Positions 7,866 to 14,678 of a DNA stretch of 21,201 nt are shown here, one piece after another; positions within the stretch are counted from its first letter, which is position 1; the number at the start of each line of letters is the position of its first letter. The notes under the pieces are model-generated. The model did no database searches. It was not told where the DNA came from and saw nothing but the letters and a program-made list of their open reading frames with translations. Source of the DNA: JAYPLE01 sp047627515 (GTDB lineage Bacteria > Bacteroidota > Bacteroidia > Cytophagales > Cyclobacteriaceae); NCBI GenBank assembly GCA_047627515.1, contig JBLHTU010000046.1:1-21201 (forward strand). Reading direction: 5' to 3'. The translations under genes were made by a program, and so were the position numbers.

Positions 7866-9212
7866 TTAAGAGGTAGTCGCTAGAGCGGCTACAATTTTTT
7901 TGTTGTAGAAGTAGGAGAGGATTCCTCCCGTTATATAGGCTAATGTTAGCCCGTAGTAGATACCCTTGACATCAAAATAGCTAGCACCGAAATAAACCGC
8001 AGGAATTGAAACAATAAGCATCTGAATGACTATCAGAGCAGATGCTTCAAGTGGCCTACTCAACGTATTCAAGTTACTATTGACAATTTGAGCGATTCCT
8101 TGTAGGCCAAAAGACAAAGGAATAATCTGAAGGTATAAACTCACATTGGAGATGATCTCTCGGTCATCAGTGAATACTCTTGCAATATGTTCACCCATGA
8201 AATAGAGAGCGACGCAAGTGCCTGCTCCCCATATTAAGCTAAACCGCGCACTCATTTCGATACCCTGTTGGATTCTACTCCATTTTTTCGCCCCAAAATT
8301 TTGGCCTGTAAAAGGTCCTATCGAAGCTGATAAGGCGAAAAGAACACTCATTGCTAGAAAGTCAATTCGACTTCCTATCCCAAATGCAGCAACGGCTGCC
8401 TCACCATAATTAGCGAGTATAGCCGTAATGATCGCCATTGTTAATGGAACAATCATTCTGGAGAAACCTGAAGGTAAGCCAATGAAAAGAATACTTTTCC
8501 AGCAGCCCATGATTACTTCTTTAGTCGGAATTGCTAAAGTGATTAAGCGCTCTCGAAAATAAAGCACATACAGTGATAAGACTAGTGTAAAACCTCTAGA
8601 TATAGCTGTAGCTATTGCAGCACCCTTTAAGCCTAGGGCAGGTACTGGTCCATATCCAAAGATCAATATCGGATCCAAAATAGCATTGATGACAACTGCA
8701 AACAGCATGATCAAAGTGGGCGTCATAGCATCTCCACTTGCTCTAATGGCCGAATTTCCGACATATGGTACGACTACGAATAGAATTGCATAATACCAGA
8801 TGGTCATATACTCTGATACGTAGGGAATGATATCTTCACTTGCGCCAAGTAATCGAAAAGTTGGCTCAACGGTGAGGATACCTACTATCACAAAAAAGCC
8901 ACCAATTATTACGGCCAAAAATAGACTATCGGTTGTCTCTCGAGCTGCTTTGTCTCTATTAGAAACGCCGATTGATCGAGCGACCAATGCCGTTGCTCCA
9001 ATACCTAAACCCTGGACGATACTAAAGATAATCGTAATGACTGGAAAAGTAAAGCTAAGAGCAGCCAATTGCTTGGTGCCAAGTTGACCGACAAAATAAG
9101 TATCAACCAGGTTAAAGGCTACCATGCTGATAATTCCAATCATCATCGGTAGAGTGAGCTGTACTAATTTGGAAGAAATACTACCGTTGGTAAGGTCTTT
9201 TTTCTTGGTCAA
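7866..9212 (-). CDS. MATE family multidrug/sodium antiporter
   Basis: The 448-residue integral membrane protein starts with a short basic tail (TKKKDLTNGSISSKLVQL) and then about twelve hydrophobic segments. MATE hallmarks include PMMIGIISMVAFNLVDTYFV in segment 1 (with the family's VDTYFVGQLG), LGIGATALVARSIG near residue 75, and an equivalent segment in the second half starting at about residue 240 (GLPSGFSRMIVPLTMAIIT). Such proteins export cationic compounds driven by sodium or protons; the substrate cannot be read from the sequence. The start is a TTG at 9210-9212: no ATG or GTG occurs between the upstream in-frame stop and the first membrane segment. The 3' end overlaps a terminator that serves the opposite strand. 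Confidence 0.93.
   Translation of the reverse strand: MTKKKDLTNGSISSKLVQLTLPMMIGIISMVAFNLVDTYFVGQLGTKQLAALSFTFPVITIIFSIVQGLGIGATALVARSIGVSNRDKAARETTDSLFLAVIIGGFFVIVGILTVEPTFRLLGASEDIIPYVSEYMTIWYYAILFVVVPYVGNSAIRASGDAMTPTLIMLFAVVINAILDPILIFGYGPVPALGLKGAAIATAISRGFTLVLSLYVLYFRERLITLAIPTKEVIMGCWKSILFIGLPSGFSRMIVPLTMAIITAILANYGEAAVAAFGIGSRIDFLAMSVLFALSASIGPFTGQNFGAKKWSRIQQGIEMSARFSLIWGAGTCVALYFMGEHIARVFTDDREIISNVSLYLQIIPLSFGLQGIAQIVNSNLNTLSRPLEASALIVIQMLIVSIPAVYFGASYFDVKGIYYGLTLAYITGGILSYFYNKKIVAALATTS
7873..7901 (+). terminator. Rho-independent terminator for the TPR gene, nested in the MATE coding end
   Basis: GTAGTCGC (7873-7880), loop TAGA, GCGGCTAC (7885-7892) pair over 8 bp with one G-U. 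They are followed by AA and seven T (7895-7901). It lies 16 bases after the TPR stop codon and inside the last codons of the convergent MATE gene, where the T run encodes lysines of the C-terminal tail. Confidence 0.75.
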
Positions 9213-9319
9213 TATTTGATTGTTTGGATCACATTAAAGCTATCAAAAAAAATCTTTCAATTCTGATTTTGAACTAAATTAGCATCGCTGAAGTTTTGAA
9301 ATCTATTCAGCATAAAACT

Positions 9320-9850
9320 ATGGAATTAGCAACTTTTGCATCAGGGTGCTTTTGGTGTACCGAAGCATTTTTTCAGCGGCTAAAAGGCGTTTATAACGTC
9401 AAGTCTGGATACACGGGTGGACATGTGAAAAGTCCTACCTATCGAGAGATTTGTAGTGGATTGACAATGCATACAGAGGGGATACAATTTGAGTATGATC
9501 CCTCCGTCATTGCATACTCAGAACTTTTGGAAGTGTTTTGGAAGATGCATGACCCTACGACACTGAACAGGCAAGGTAATGATGTAGGAACGCAGTATCG
9601 TTCTGCTATTTTTTACCATACACAGGAGCAGAAAGAAGAAGCCATTAAGTATAGAGATGATTTGAATCGTGCGGCAATTTGGGATAGTCAAATCGTCACG
9701 GAGATAGCACCAGTAGATGTTTTTTACGAAGCTGAGATTTATCACAAAGATTATTACAACAGCAATAAAAGCCAACCGTATTGTAGCTACATTATCAATC
9801 CGAAAATGGCAGAGTTTAAGCGGGTTTTTAAAGACAAACTAGCCGATTAG
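9320..9850 (+). CDS. msrA: Peptide methionine sulfoxide reductase A
   Basis: The enzyme reduces the S-epimer of methionine sulfoxide in proteins, repairing oxidative damage in the cytoplasm. The active-site motif GCFWC is at residues 9-13, with the catalytic Cys10 at its second position. It is followed by FFQRLKGVYNVKSGYTGG, the HTEGIQFEYDP segment, DPTTLNRQGNDVGTQYRS and a C-terminal QPYCSYIINPK segment carrying a probable resolving cysteine. The ATG at 9320 is chosen, giving 176 residues starting MELATFASGCFWC. An in-frame TTG eight codons upstream (9296) would add unconserved residues and is less likely. The protein has no export signal and no fused MsrB domain. It is convergent with the gene at 9861 across only 10 bases. 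Confidence 0.96.
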   Translation: MELATFASGCFWCTEAFFQRLKGVYNVKSGYTGGHVKSPTYREICSGLTMHTEGIQFEYDPSVIAYSELLEVFWKMHDPTTLNRQGNDVGTQYRSAIFYHTQEQKEEAIKYRDDLNRAAIWDSQIVTEIAPVDVFYEAEIYHKDYYNSNKSQPYCSYIINPKMAEFKRVFKDKLAD

Positions 9851-9860
9851 CTATTCGGGA

Positions 9861-10709
9861 CTACATGGGTTCCCAGACTTCGTCTATAGCTATTTTGCTG
9901 CTATCCGAGATTTCAACTGTTCCTTTGTGAATCCATTTTTGTTCATTTAGGTCAGGGGTAAAATAAGCTTTACTACCCCGAGCTGCAACACCTTTGGGAT
10001 AGGTGAATACGATGTTTTCTACATACTCTTTACCATCGTAACTATATGGACCTGAACCAGCATCAAAAATTTCGTCACCGTCCGCATTATACTTTATCCA
10101 GACAAAATGTGAATCGGTAATTAGCTTTCGATATACAATAAAGTCAGGATACTCTAAGAACTCTTCGTTGTTCTCATCTTTGTATGTCTGTAATTCCCAT
10201 GCCCCAATCAAGCCTCTATCATTGAAAGAAGCGCTGATTGATTTCCATTGTTCTTGAATTTTTACCGAATCTGTAACTTCAGACCTACCTTCCTCATTCA
10301 TAGTCATGACTTTTGCATAACCTGTATGGTGCCAAAGTCCCTCCTTGAAAGTGATGTCAAAAGGGATACTTTGTCCTAATTCGCTAGAAGTAGGTGGATA
10401 GAAGAATTTTATGTTTTCAACGTATTGCCCTTTGTCGTCGATCGTGTAATCACCGCCACCCATACCAAGCAACTGGTCGTTTTCCTGATCAAACTTGATC
10501 CACATGAAATAATTGTCAGTAATGTGTTTCTGATATAGAATCTTACTTTCGTAAGATTGCCAATCGGTCTCATTTCCAGCATGGTTCACATACTTGACTA
10601 ATTCCCATGACCCGACGATGGTTGGTTTTTGAATAGAATGTTCTGGATTATTTGCAAATATTTGTAATAGACCAGCCACTAGAATTGTAAATAGAAGAGA
10701 GAGATTCAT
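9861..10709 (-). CDS. Exported protein with two tandem copies of a lipocalin-like domain, unknown function
   Basis: Starting from the ATG at 10709, the product has 282 residues with a signal peptide MNLSLLFTILVAGLLQIFA. A longer TTG start at 10733 would bury this signal behind eight extra residues. The mature protein is an internal duplication. Copy 1 (about residues 31-158) has IVGSWEL, KHITDNYFMWIKFD and QYVENIKFFYP. Copy 2 (about 167-279) has LIGAWEL, KLITDSHFVWIKYN and EYVENIVFTYP, each in the same order and spacing. The opening GSWEL resembles lipocalin-like/DUF4488-type beta-barrel domains of Bacteroidota, which is a resemblance only. It is likely periplasmic or outer-membrane facing, and the signal lacks an obvious lipobox cysteine. 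It is divergent from another exported protein at 10857. Ligand and role are unknown. Confidence 0.75.
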   Translation of the reverse strand: MNLSLLFTILVAGLLQIFANNPEHSIQKPTIVGSWELVKYVNHAGNETDWQSYESKILYQKHITDNYFMWIKFDQENDQLLGMGGGDYTIDDKGQYVENIKFFYPPTSSELGQSIPFDITFKEGLWHHTGYAKVMTMNEEGRSEVTDSVKIQEQWKSISASFNDRGLIGAWELQTYKDENNEEFLEYPDFIVYRKLITDSHFVWIKYNADGDEIFDAGSGPYSYDGKEYVENIVFTYPKGVAARGSKAYFTPDLNEQKWIHKGTVEISDSSKIAIDEVWEPM

Positions 10710-10782
10710 AGCTAAAATGTTGCTGTTAGACAATAAGTTAAAATATTATCTGGTTATTTGCAAGTTGAGGGAGTACAGAACG

Positions 10783-10794
10783 GCCATATATGGC
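10783..10794. repeat. Perfect 12-bp palindrome between two divergent exported-protein genes
   Basis: GCCATATATGGC reads the same on both strands. It sits 74 bases upstream of the minus-strand start at 10709 and 63 bases upstream of the plus-strand start at 10857, where a shared operator could lie. Chance occurrence in a region this size is not negligible, and no regulator is identified. Confidence 0.3.
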
Positions 10795-10856
10795 TCCAGC
10801 TACTTTCTTAAAATAATACAATCAAGTACTTTTTTGTTACTTTGGTAACTGATTTG

Positions 10857-11651
10857 ATGATTTACCACTTTCTACTACTTTCTTTATTCGTTCACCTTTT
10901 CGGAAACGATAAACAGACTAAGCATCTTGAATTAGCTGGCGTATATCAGGGCACCCAGCTTTTTATTCAGAATTCATTTCGGCCTGCGTCAAACGATTAT
11001 TGTATTCAATCTATTTTCATTAACAACAGAAGACAAGACGTCAATTATGATGTAAGTGCTATCGTTCTTTCTTTTGAGAATCAGGATCTATATACACCAG
11101 TGGCTGTGCGAATTGTTCCGAAAGACACACTTTGTCTTCCAGTGATCATCAATCCAGATGCTATCCTTTTTCACACGATATATAAGTTCACATCAATTCA
11201 ATTATCTGATTCCTCTTTGGTATGGAAAACGGAAGGAGAACGTGAGTCAGGTAAGTACATCATCGAAAAGTTAATAGACAGCTTCTGGGTGGAGCAAATG
11301 CAGATAGAAGCTAATGGAGTCTTTGAGGCCGCTGATTACACGTTTGAACCATCTATGACTGAGGGAAGTAATAAGTACCGCATCAAATACGAATATGGAA
11401 GTAATCGTTATCTATACTCTCAAGAAGTAGATTATGATTTTTACCCGGAGCCTGTTACCTATAGTAATCAGTCCAGTGCAAATAAACTGATATTATCCCG
11501 ATTTAGCCCTTTTGAAATTTACAATCAGGATAGTGAATTGGTTTTGTCTGGATCTGATTCGGAGATTGACTATAGCATACTTCCCAATGGGGATTTTATC
11601 ATATTCTTTGATGGAAAAGACCCTGGATCATTTAGAATTTCTAGAAGATAG
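10857..11651 (+). CDS. Exported protein with Fn3-like segment and degenerate T9SS-like C-terminal domain
   Basis: The ATG at 10857 gives a 264-residue protein with a hydrophobic signal-like start MIYHFLLLSLFVHLFG; an in-frame TTG at 10842 is less likely. The C-terminal half has the order often seen in type IX secretion substrates of Bacteroidota. First is an Fn3-like stretch (about 121-192) running from VWKTEGERESGKYIIEK to SNKYRIKYEYGSNRYLYS. Then comes a sorting-domain-like tail (about 202-263) with FEIYNQDSELVLSG and ILPNGDFIIFF. The canonical YPNP opening is replaced by YSNQ, so export through T9SS is uncertain. The N-terminal half (20-110) has no recognised domain. The gene overlaps the convergent symporter gene by 11 bases. 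Confidence 0.7.
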   Translation: MIYHFLLLSLFVHLFGNDKQTKHLELAGVYQGTQLFIQNSFRPASNDYCIQSIFINNRRQDVNYDVSAIVLSFENQDLYTPVAVRIVPKDTLCLPVIINPDAILFHTIYKFTSIQLSDSSLVWKTEGERESGKYIIEKLIDSFWVEQMQIEANGVFEAADYTFEPSMTEGSNKYRIKYEYGSNRYLYSQEVDYDFYPEPVTYSNQSSANKLILSRFSPFEIYNQDSELVLSGSDSEIDYSILPNGDFIIFFDGKDPGSFRISRR

Positions 11652-13035
11652 AAACCCCGAAGAAGTTATCTAGGAATACAAAGACAAACAGTAAAGCTAA
11701 TAGGACAGGGCTGATGTACGAAACTGTGACGTTGATAAAAGACTTGATGAAACTGCCGTGATAGCCTTCAAATCCTTCTGCTAACTCCTCGTGTAGATTG
11801 TGTTTCTTCCATACATAAGCTGCAAATGTCACTATACAACAGCCACCAAATAGCAATAGAATATCGGCCAGCTTACCAAGAAAACTGATAAAGTCAGAAG
11901 AACCAGGGATAGTAAAGCCATTGGTAAAAAAGTCAGAATATCCATTACCGATAAGGGACGGTATTCCAACAATAAATATGAAAGTCGAAACAGCGACTAC
12001 GGCTCTTTTCCGGGGCATTTTCAACTCATCTACAACGTATGATACAGGTACCTCCAACAAGGATACGGTTGATGTCAAGGCAGCAAATGATAGCAATAGG
12101 AAAAAGAATGAACCAACTACTATGCCCAAAATAGGACCTAAGGTTTCGAAAACGCCTGGCAGCGTAGCAAAGATCAGCCCAGGTCCACCTACCTCACCTG
12201 CAATGACAGGTCCCATATCTCCATCAAGATTGAAGGCAACAAATGGAAACATCATAAGCCCTGCAAGGAAAGCGATACCTACATCTGCTAAAGTAATAAA
12301 TGCAGCGGATGTAACAATATTATCCTTTCTAGACAGGTAACTACCATAAGTAATTAATGCACCCATACCAAGTGACAATGAGAAAAATGCTTGTCGTAAA
12401 GCTCCGCCCATCGTGCCGATGTTAATCTTAGAGATGTCGGGTACCAAATAAAATTTAATTCCCTCCATGGCATAAGGGAGAGTAAACGAGTACGCAACTA
12501 ATGATAATATCATGATAATTAAAGAAGGCATCAATACTTTCGCTAACCTTTCTATTCCACCTGAAACACCTTTTGATACGAAGTATGAAGTGAAAAACAT
12601 GAAAATCAAAGAGTAAAGTCCTACTTTGAAAATATCAGAGGTAAATGCAGTGAAGTCATTGCCCACTGCAAAATTACCTTGAACAAGTTCGATGAAATAA
12701 CCAAATGCCCAGCCAGCAACGACGTTGTAAAAGGAGAGGATAACAACTCCGGCTATCAGGCCAAGAACACCAATGAAACGCCAGTTTCTGAATCCCAGCG
12801 CATCAAATGCGCCCACTGGATTTTTTTGAGTTTTGCGGCCAATGGCTACTTCTGTAACCATTACAGGAAAACATAGTAAAAAGGCAAATACGAGATACAT
12901 GACTACAAATGCAGCGCCACCCCCTAAACCAACTTCAAATGGAAATTTCCAAATATTGCCCAATCCAACAGCGGAACCCGCAGCTGCTAATATGAACCCT
13001 AATCTACTTGTAAATAATCCTCTCTTTGCTGACAT
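11641..13035 (-). CDS. Neurotransmitter:sodium symporter (NSS/SNF) family transporter
   Basis: The 464-residue polytopic protein has a LeuT-type N-terminus: FTSRLGFILAAAGSAVGLGN leading into IWKFPF, the broken first membrane helix that binds sodium and substrate in this family. GGGAAFVVMYLVFAFLLCFP and EVAIGRKTQKNPVGAF follow, as in bacterial NSS proteins. About eleven to twelve hydrophobic segments are visible, including a serine-rich segment SLSLGMGALITYGSYLSR. Family members import amino acids or related solutes with sodium; the substrate here cannot be assigned. The start is ATG at 13035, with a perfect -7 promoter box 30 bases upstream. Its 3' end overlaps the convergent exported-protein gene by 11 bases. 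Confidence 0.95.
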   Translation of the reverse strand: MSAKRGLFTSRLGFILAAAGSAVGLGNIWKFPFEVGLGGGAAFVVMYLVFAFLLCFPVMVTEVAIGRKTQKNPVGAFDALGFRNWRFIGVLGLIAGVVILSFYNVVAGWAFGYFIELVQGNFAVGNDFTAFTSDIFKVGLYSLIFMFFTSYFVSKGVSGGIERLAKVLMPSLIIMILSLVAYSFTLPYAMEGIKFYLVPDISKINIGTMGGALRQAFFSLSLGMGALITYGSYLSRKDNIVTSAAFITLADVGIAFLAGLMMFPFVAFNLDGDMGPVIAGEVGGPGLIFATLPGVFETLGPILGIVVGSFFFLLLSFAALTSTVSLLEVPVSYVVDELKMPRKRAVVAVSTFIFIVGIPSLIGNGYSDFFTNGFTIPGSSDFISFLGKLADILLLFGGCCIVTFAAYVWKKHNLHEELAEGFEGYHGSFIKSFINVTVSYISPVLLALLFVFVFLDNFFGVSIF

Positions 13036-13064
13036 TCTATAGTATTCTGCTAATAATTCAGCGC

Positions 13065-13072
13065 CAAATATA
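13065..13072 (-). promoter_or_regulatory. Candidate Bacteroidota -7 promoter element for the NSS symporter gene
   Basis: On the minus strand this reads TATATTTG, an exact TAnnTTTG match, located 29 bases upstream of the ATG at 13035. No convincing TTTG -33 element is found about 20 bases upstream. Confidence 0.45.
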
Positions 13073-13119
13073 TACCAAAAATGATAGGACGCATTGGACG
13101 TCTAGGATAAGCGGAGAAC

Positions 13120-14556
13120 TTAAGTATTTATCAGATCTTCTTCGTCCTCTTCAACCATTTCAACAGGAAAGTCGAACATATGCTTACGTTTGATAATATC
13201 TGAGACTCTTCTGGGGACAAACTCCTCCCAGCCTGATTCGTTCTTGCGAATCATGGCTAGCACATTATCAGAAATTATATGCAATTGATCAAGATTAGCT
13301 CCTTCTATATCACCTATTTGATCATTCTTTTTGAAATACTCATAAAGGCCTTTTAGATGTGATGCCGGTTTGAAATCTCTTGATGTTAGGATTTCATTTT
13401 TAGCGTCCAAGGCGGGGTAGATGTATAATTTGACATTGCTACCAAACAACCTGCTGAACGATTCTAAGATTCCTCCATTCAGGTTGGTATAGTAGGACTC
13501 ATCAAATATTCGCTCTAGGTTACTGGTGCCACAAATAATTCCAATCTTCTTTTTTCTAGTAAATTTCGCAATGTACGAAGCCAATTTATAGTGCTCTTGA
13601 TAATTTGAAATGAGTACTGTTTGACCCATTGAGCAAAGTAAATCTACTCGATCTAAGAAGTCAGTTTCATCGATTTCACCCTCAAGTGTCAGGTCATTGA
13701 GCGTTAGTTCTGTCAATGAGAGCATAGTGTCTTTAGTCACTCCGTCCTCGTTGAGAAAAGACCTAAGTCCAGTAAGCATCATGTCTACGTTTACCATCGT
13801 GACAGGTCTGAACCGGCCTCTCAGTATGAGAACATTCTTTTTATAAACAGCCTCTGAAGCTTGTAATACATTACCCTTTGCGCCAAACATAGTAGCATGT
13901 GTGAGGCCGTGTTTCACAAGTAGCAGACTCATTAAACGGTTATCTACATGATGGAAGTCCGGCCCCTGTATCCGAAACATATCAATTTCAAGTCGATCAT
14001 AACCGACGTTATCCCTCAGTGCGAGAATTATACCTTCAGGTTCTGCATGATGATAACAAGAGTGAATTAGATTGACACCAATCCTTCCTAGCAGTAACTG
14101 CTGCATACCAGCGTCATTGTCTTTTAAGATTACATGAATTACACAATTGTTAGGTTCTGAGTTTGGGTGTTTCTGAAATCTAATTCCCAACCACCCATGT
14201 CCTTCGTTCGTTTTTTTGAAATTGAGCGTTTCTACCGTATTTGCAAAAGCAAAAAATGTTGTCCGTTTTGCACGTTGAGTAAGCCGCTGAGATAGCAGTC
14301 CATACTCTTTTCCTAACATTTTGTCAAGCTTATCCTCACAGACATATCGCTGAGTCTTTCCGTAGATCGCATCAGAGAATGTCATGTCATACGCTGACAT
14401 TGTTTTTGCAATGGTACCTGAGGCTGCTCCTGCTTTAAAAAAATGAGATGCTACTTCCTGACCACCTCCAATTTCTGCAATGGTCCCATAGATTTTTTCA
14501 TCAAGGTTTAGTTGCAGTGCTTTTTCTTTTGTCGTTAACTTTTTAAAGTCCTCCAT
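13120..14556 (-). CDS. Large conserved cytoplasmic protein of unknown function
   Basis: The 478-residue protein has no signal peptide and no membrane segment. Its N-terminal signature is distinctive: LNLDEKIYGTIAEIGGGQEV followed by ASHFFKAGAASGTIAKTMSA and YDMTFSDAIYG (about residues 17-66). I recall this signature in a widely distributed bacterial family sometimes labelled nicotinate-mononucleotide adenylyltransferase or TonB-related. Neither label is supported here: no HxGH nucleotidyltransferase motif and no TonB-receptor features are visible. Later segments such as GRIGVNLIHSCYHHAEPEGI and HHVDNRLMSLLLVKHGLTHA are histidine-rich, and the C-terminal tail is acidic (EMVEEDEEDLINT). It is separated from the upstream acyl-CoA dehydrogenase by a strong terminator, so it must have its own promoter. 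No function is proposed. Confidence 0.8.
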   Translation of the reverse strand: MEDFKKLTTKEKALQLNLDEKIYGTIAEIGGGQEVASHFFKAGAASGTIAKTMSAYDMTFSDAIYGKTQRYVCEDKLDKMLGKEYGLLSQRLTQRAKRTTFFAFANTVETLNFKKTNEGHGWLGIRFQKHPNSEPNNCVIHVILKDNDAGMQQLLLGRIGVNLIHSCYHHAEPEGIILALRDNVGYDRLEIDMFRIQGPDFHHVDNRLMSLLLVKHGLTHATMFGAKGNVLQASEAVYKKNVLILRGRFRPVTMVNVDMMLTGLRSFLNEDGVTKDTMLSLTELTLNDLTLEGEIDETDFLDRVDLLCSMGQTVLISNYQEHYKLASYIAKFTRKKKIGIICGTSNLERIFDESYYTNLNGGILESFSRLFGSNVKLYIYPALDAKNEILTSRDFKPASHLKGLYEYFKKNDQIGDIEGANLDQLHIISDNVLAMIRKNESGWEEFVPRRVSDIIKRKHMFDFPVEMVEEDEEDLINT

Positions 14557-14630
14557 TATTATCAGCGTTAGAACTTAAAAATAGACTCTTTTGCCCTCAA
14601 TTTAAAAGGCTTGGACAAATCATAAGACAT

Positions 14631-14656
14631 AAAAAAACCTCGATAAATCGAGGTTT
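14631..14656 (-). terminator. Rho-independent terminator of the acyl-CoA dehydrogenase gene
   Basis: AAACCTCGAT (14635-14644) and ATCGAGGTTT (14647-14656) form a perfect 10-bp inverted repeat with a two-base centre. In practice this is a stem of about 8 bp with a small loop. On the minus strand it is followed by a run of T encoded by 14631-14637. It lies 22 bases after the dehydrogenase stop codon and separates it from the gene at 14556. Confidence 0.9.
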
Positions 14657-14678
14657 AAGATTTGATTGATATTTTAGT

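Noticed and set aside
9274..9282. CTAAATTAG between the MATE and msrA genes as a shared promoter box.
   Set aside because: It matches TAnnTTTG at only five of six fixed bases and has no -33 partner at the right spacing on either strand.
9296..9319. TTG start extending msrA by eight residues.
   Set aside because: MsrA proteins usually begin only a few residues before the GCFWC motif, and the ATG at 9320 gives the expected N-terminus.
10710..10733. TTG start extending the duplicated-domain protein by eight residues.
   Set aside because: The ATG at 10709 places the hydrophobic signal sequence directly at the N-terminus, as expected for export.
11921..12340. A 139-codon plus-strand open frame within the NSS symporter gene.
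   Set aside because: The minus-strand frame encodes clear membrane helices and family motifs; the opposite frame is a low-information proline, threonine and lysine-rich shadow.
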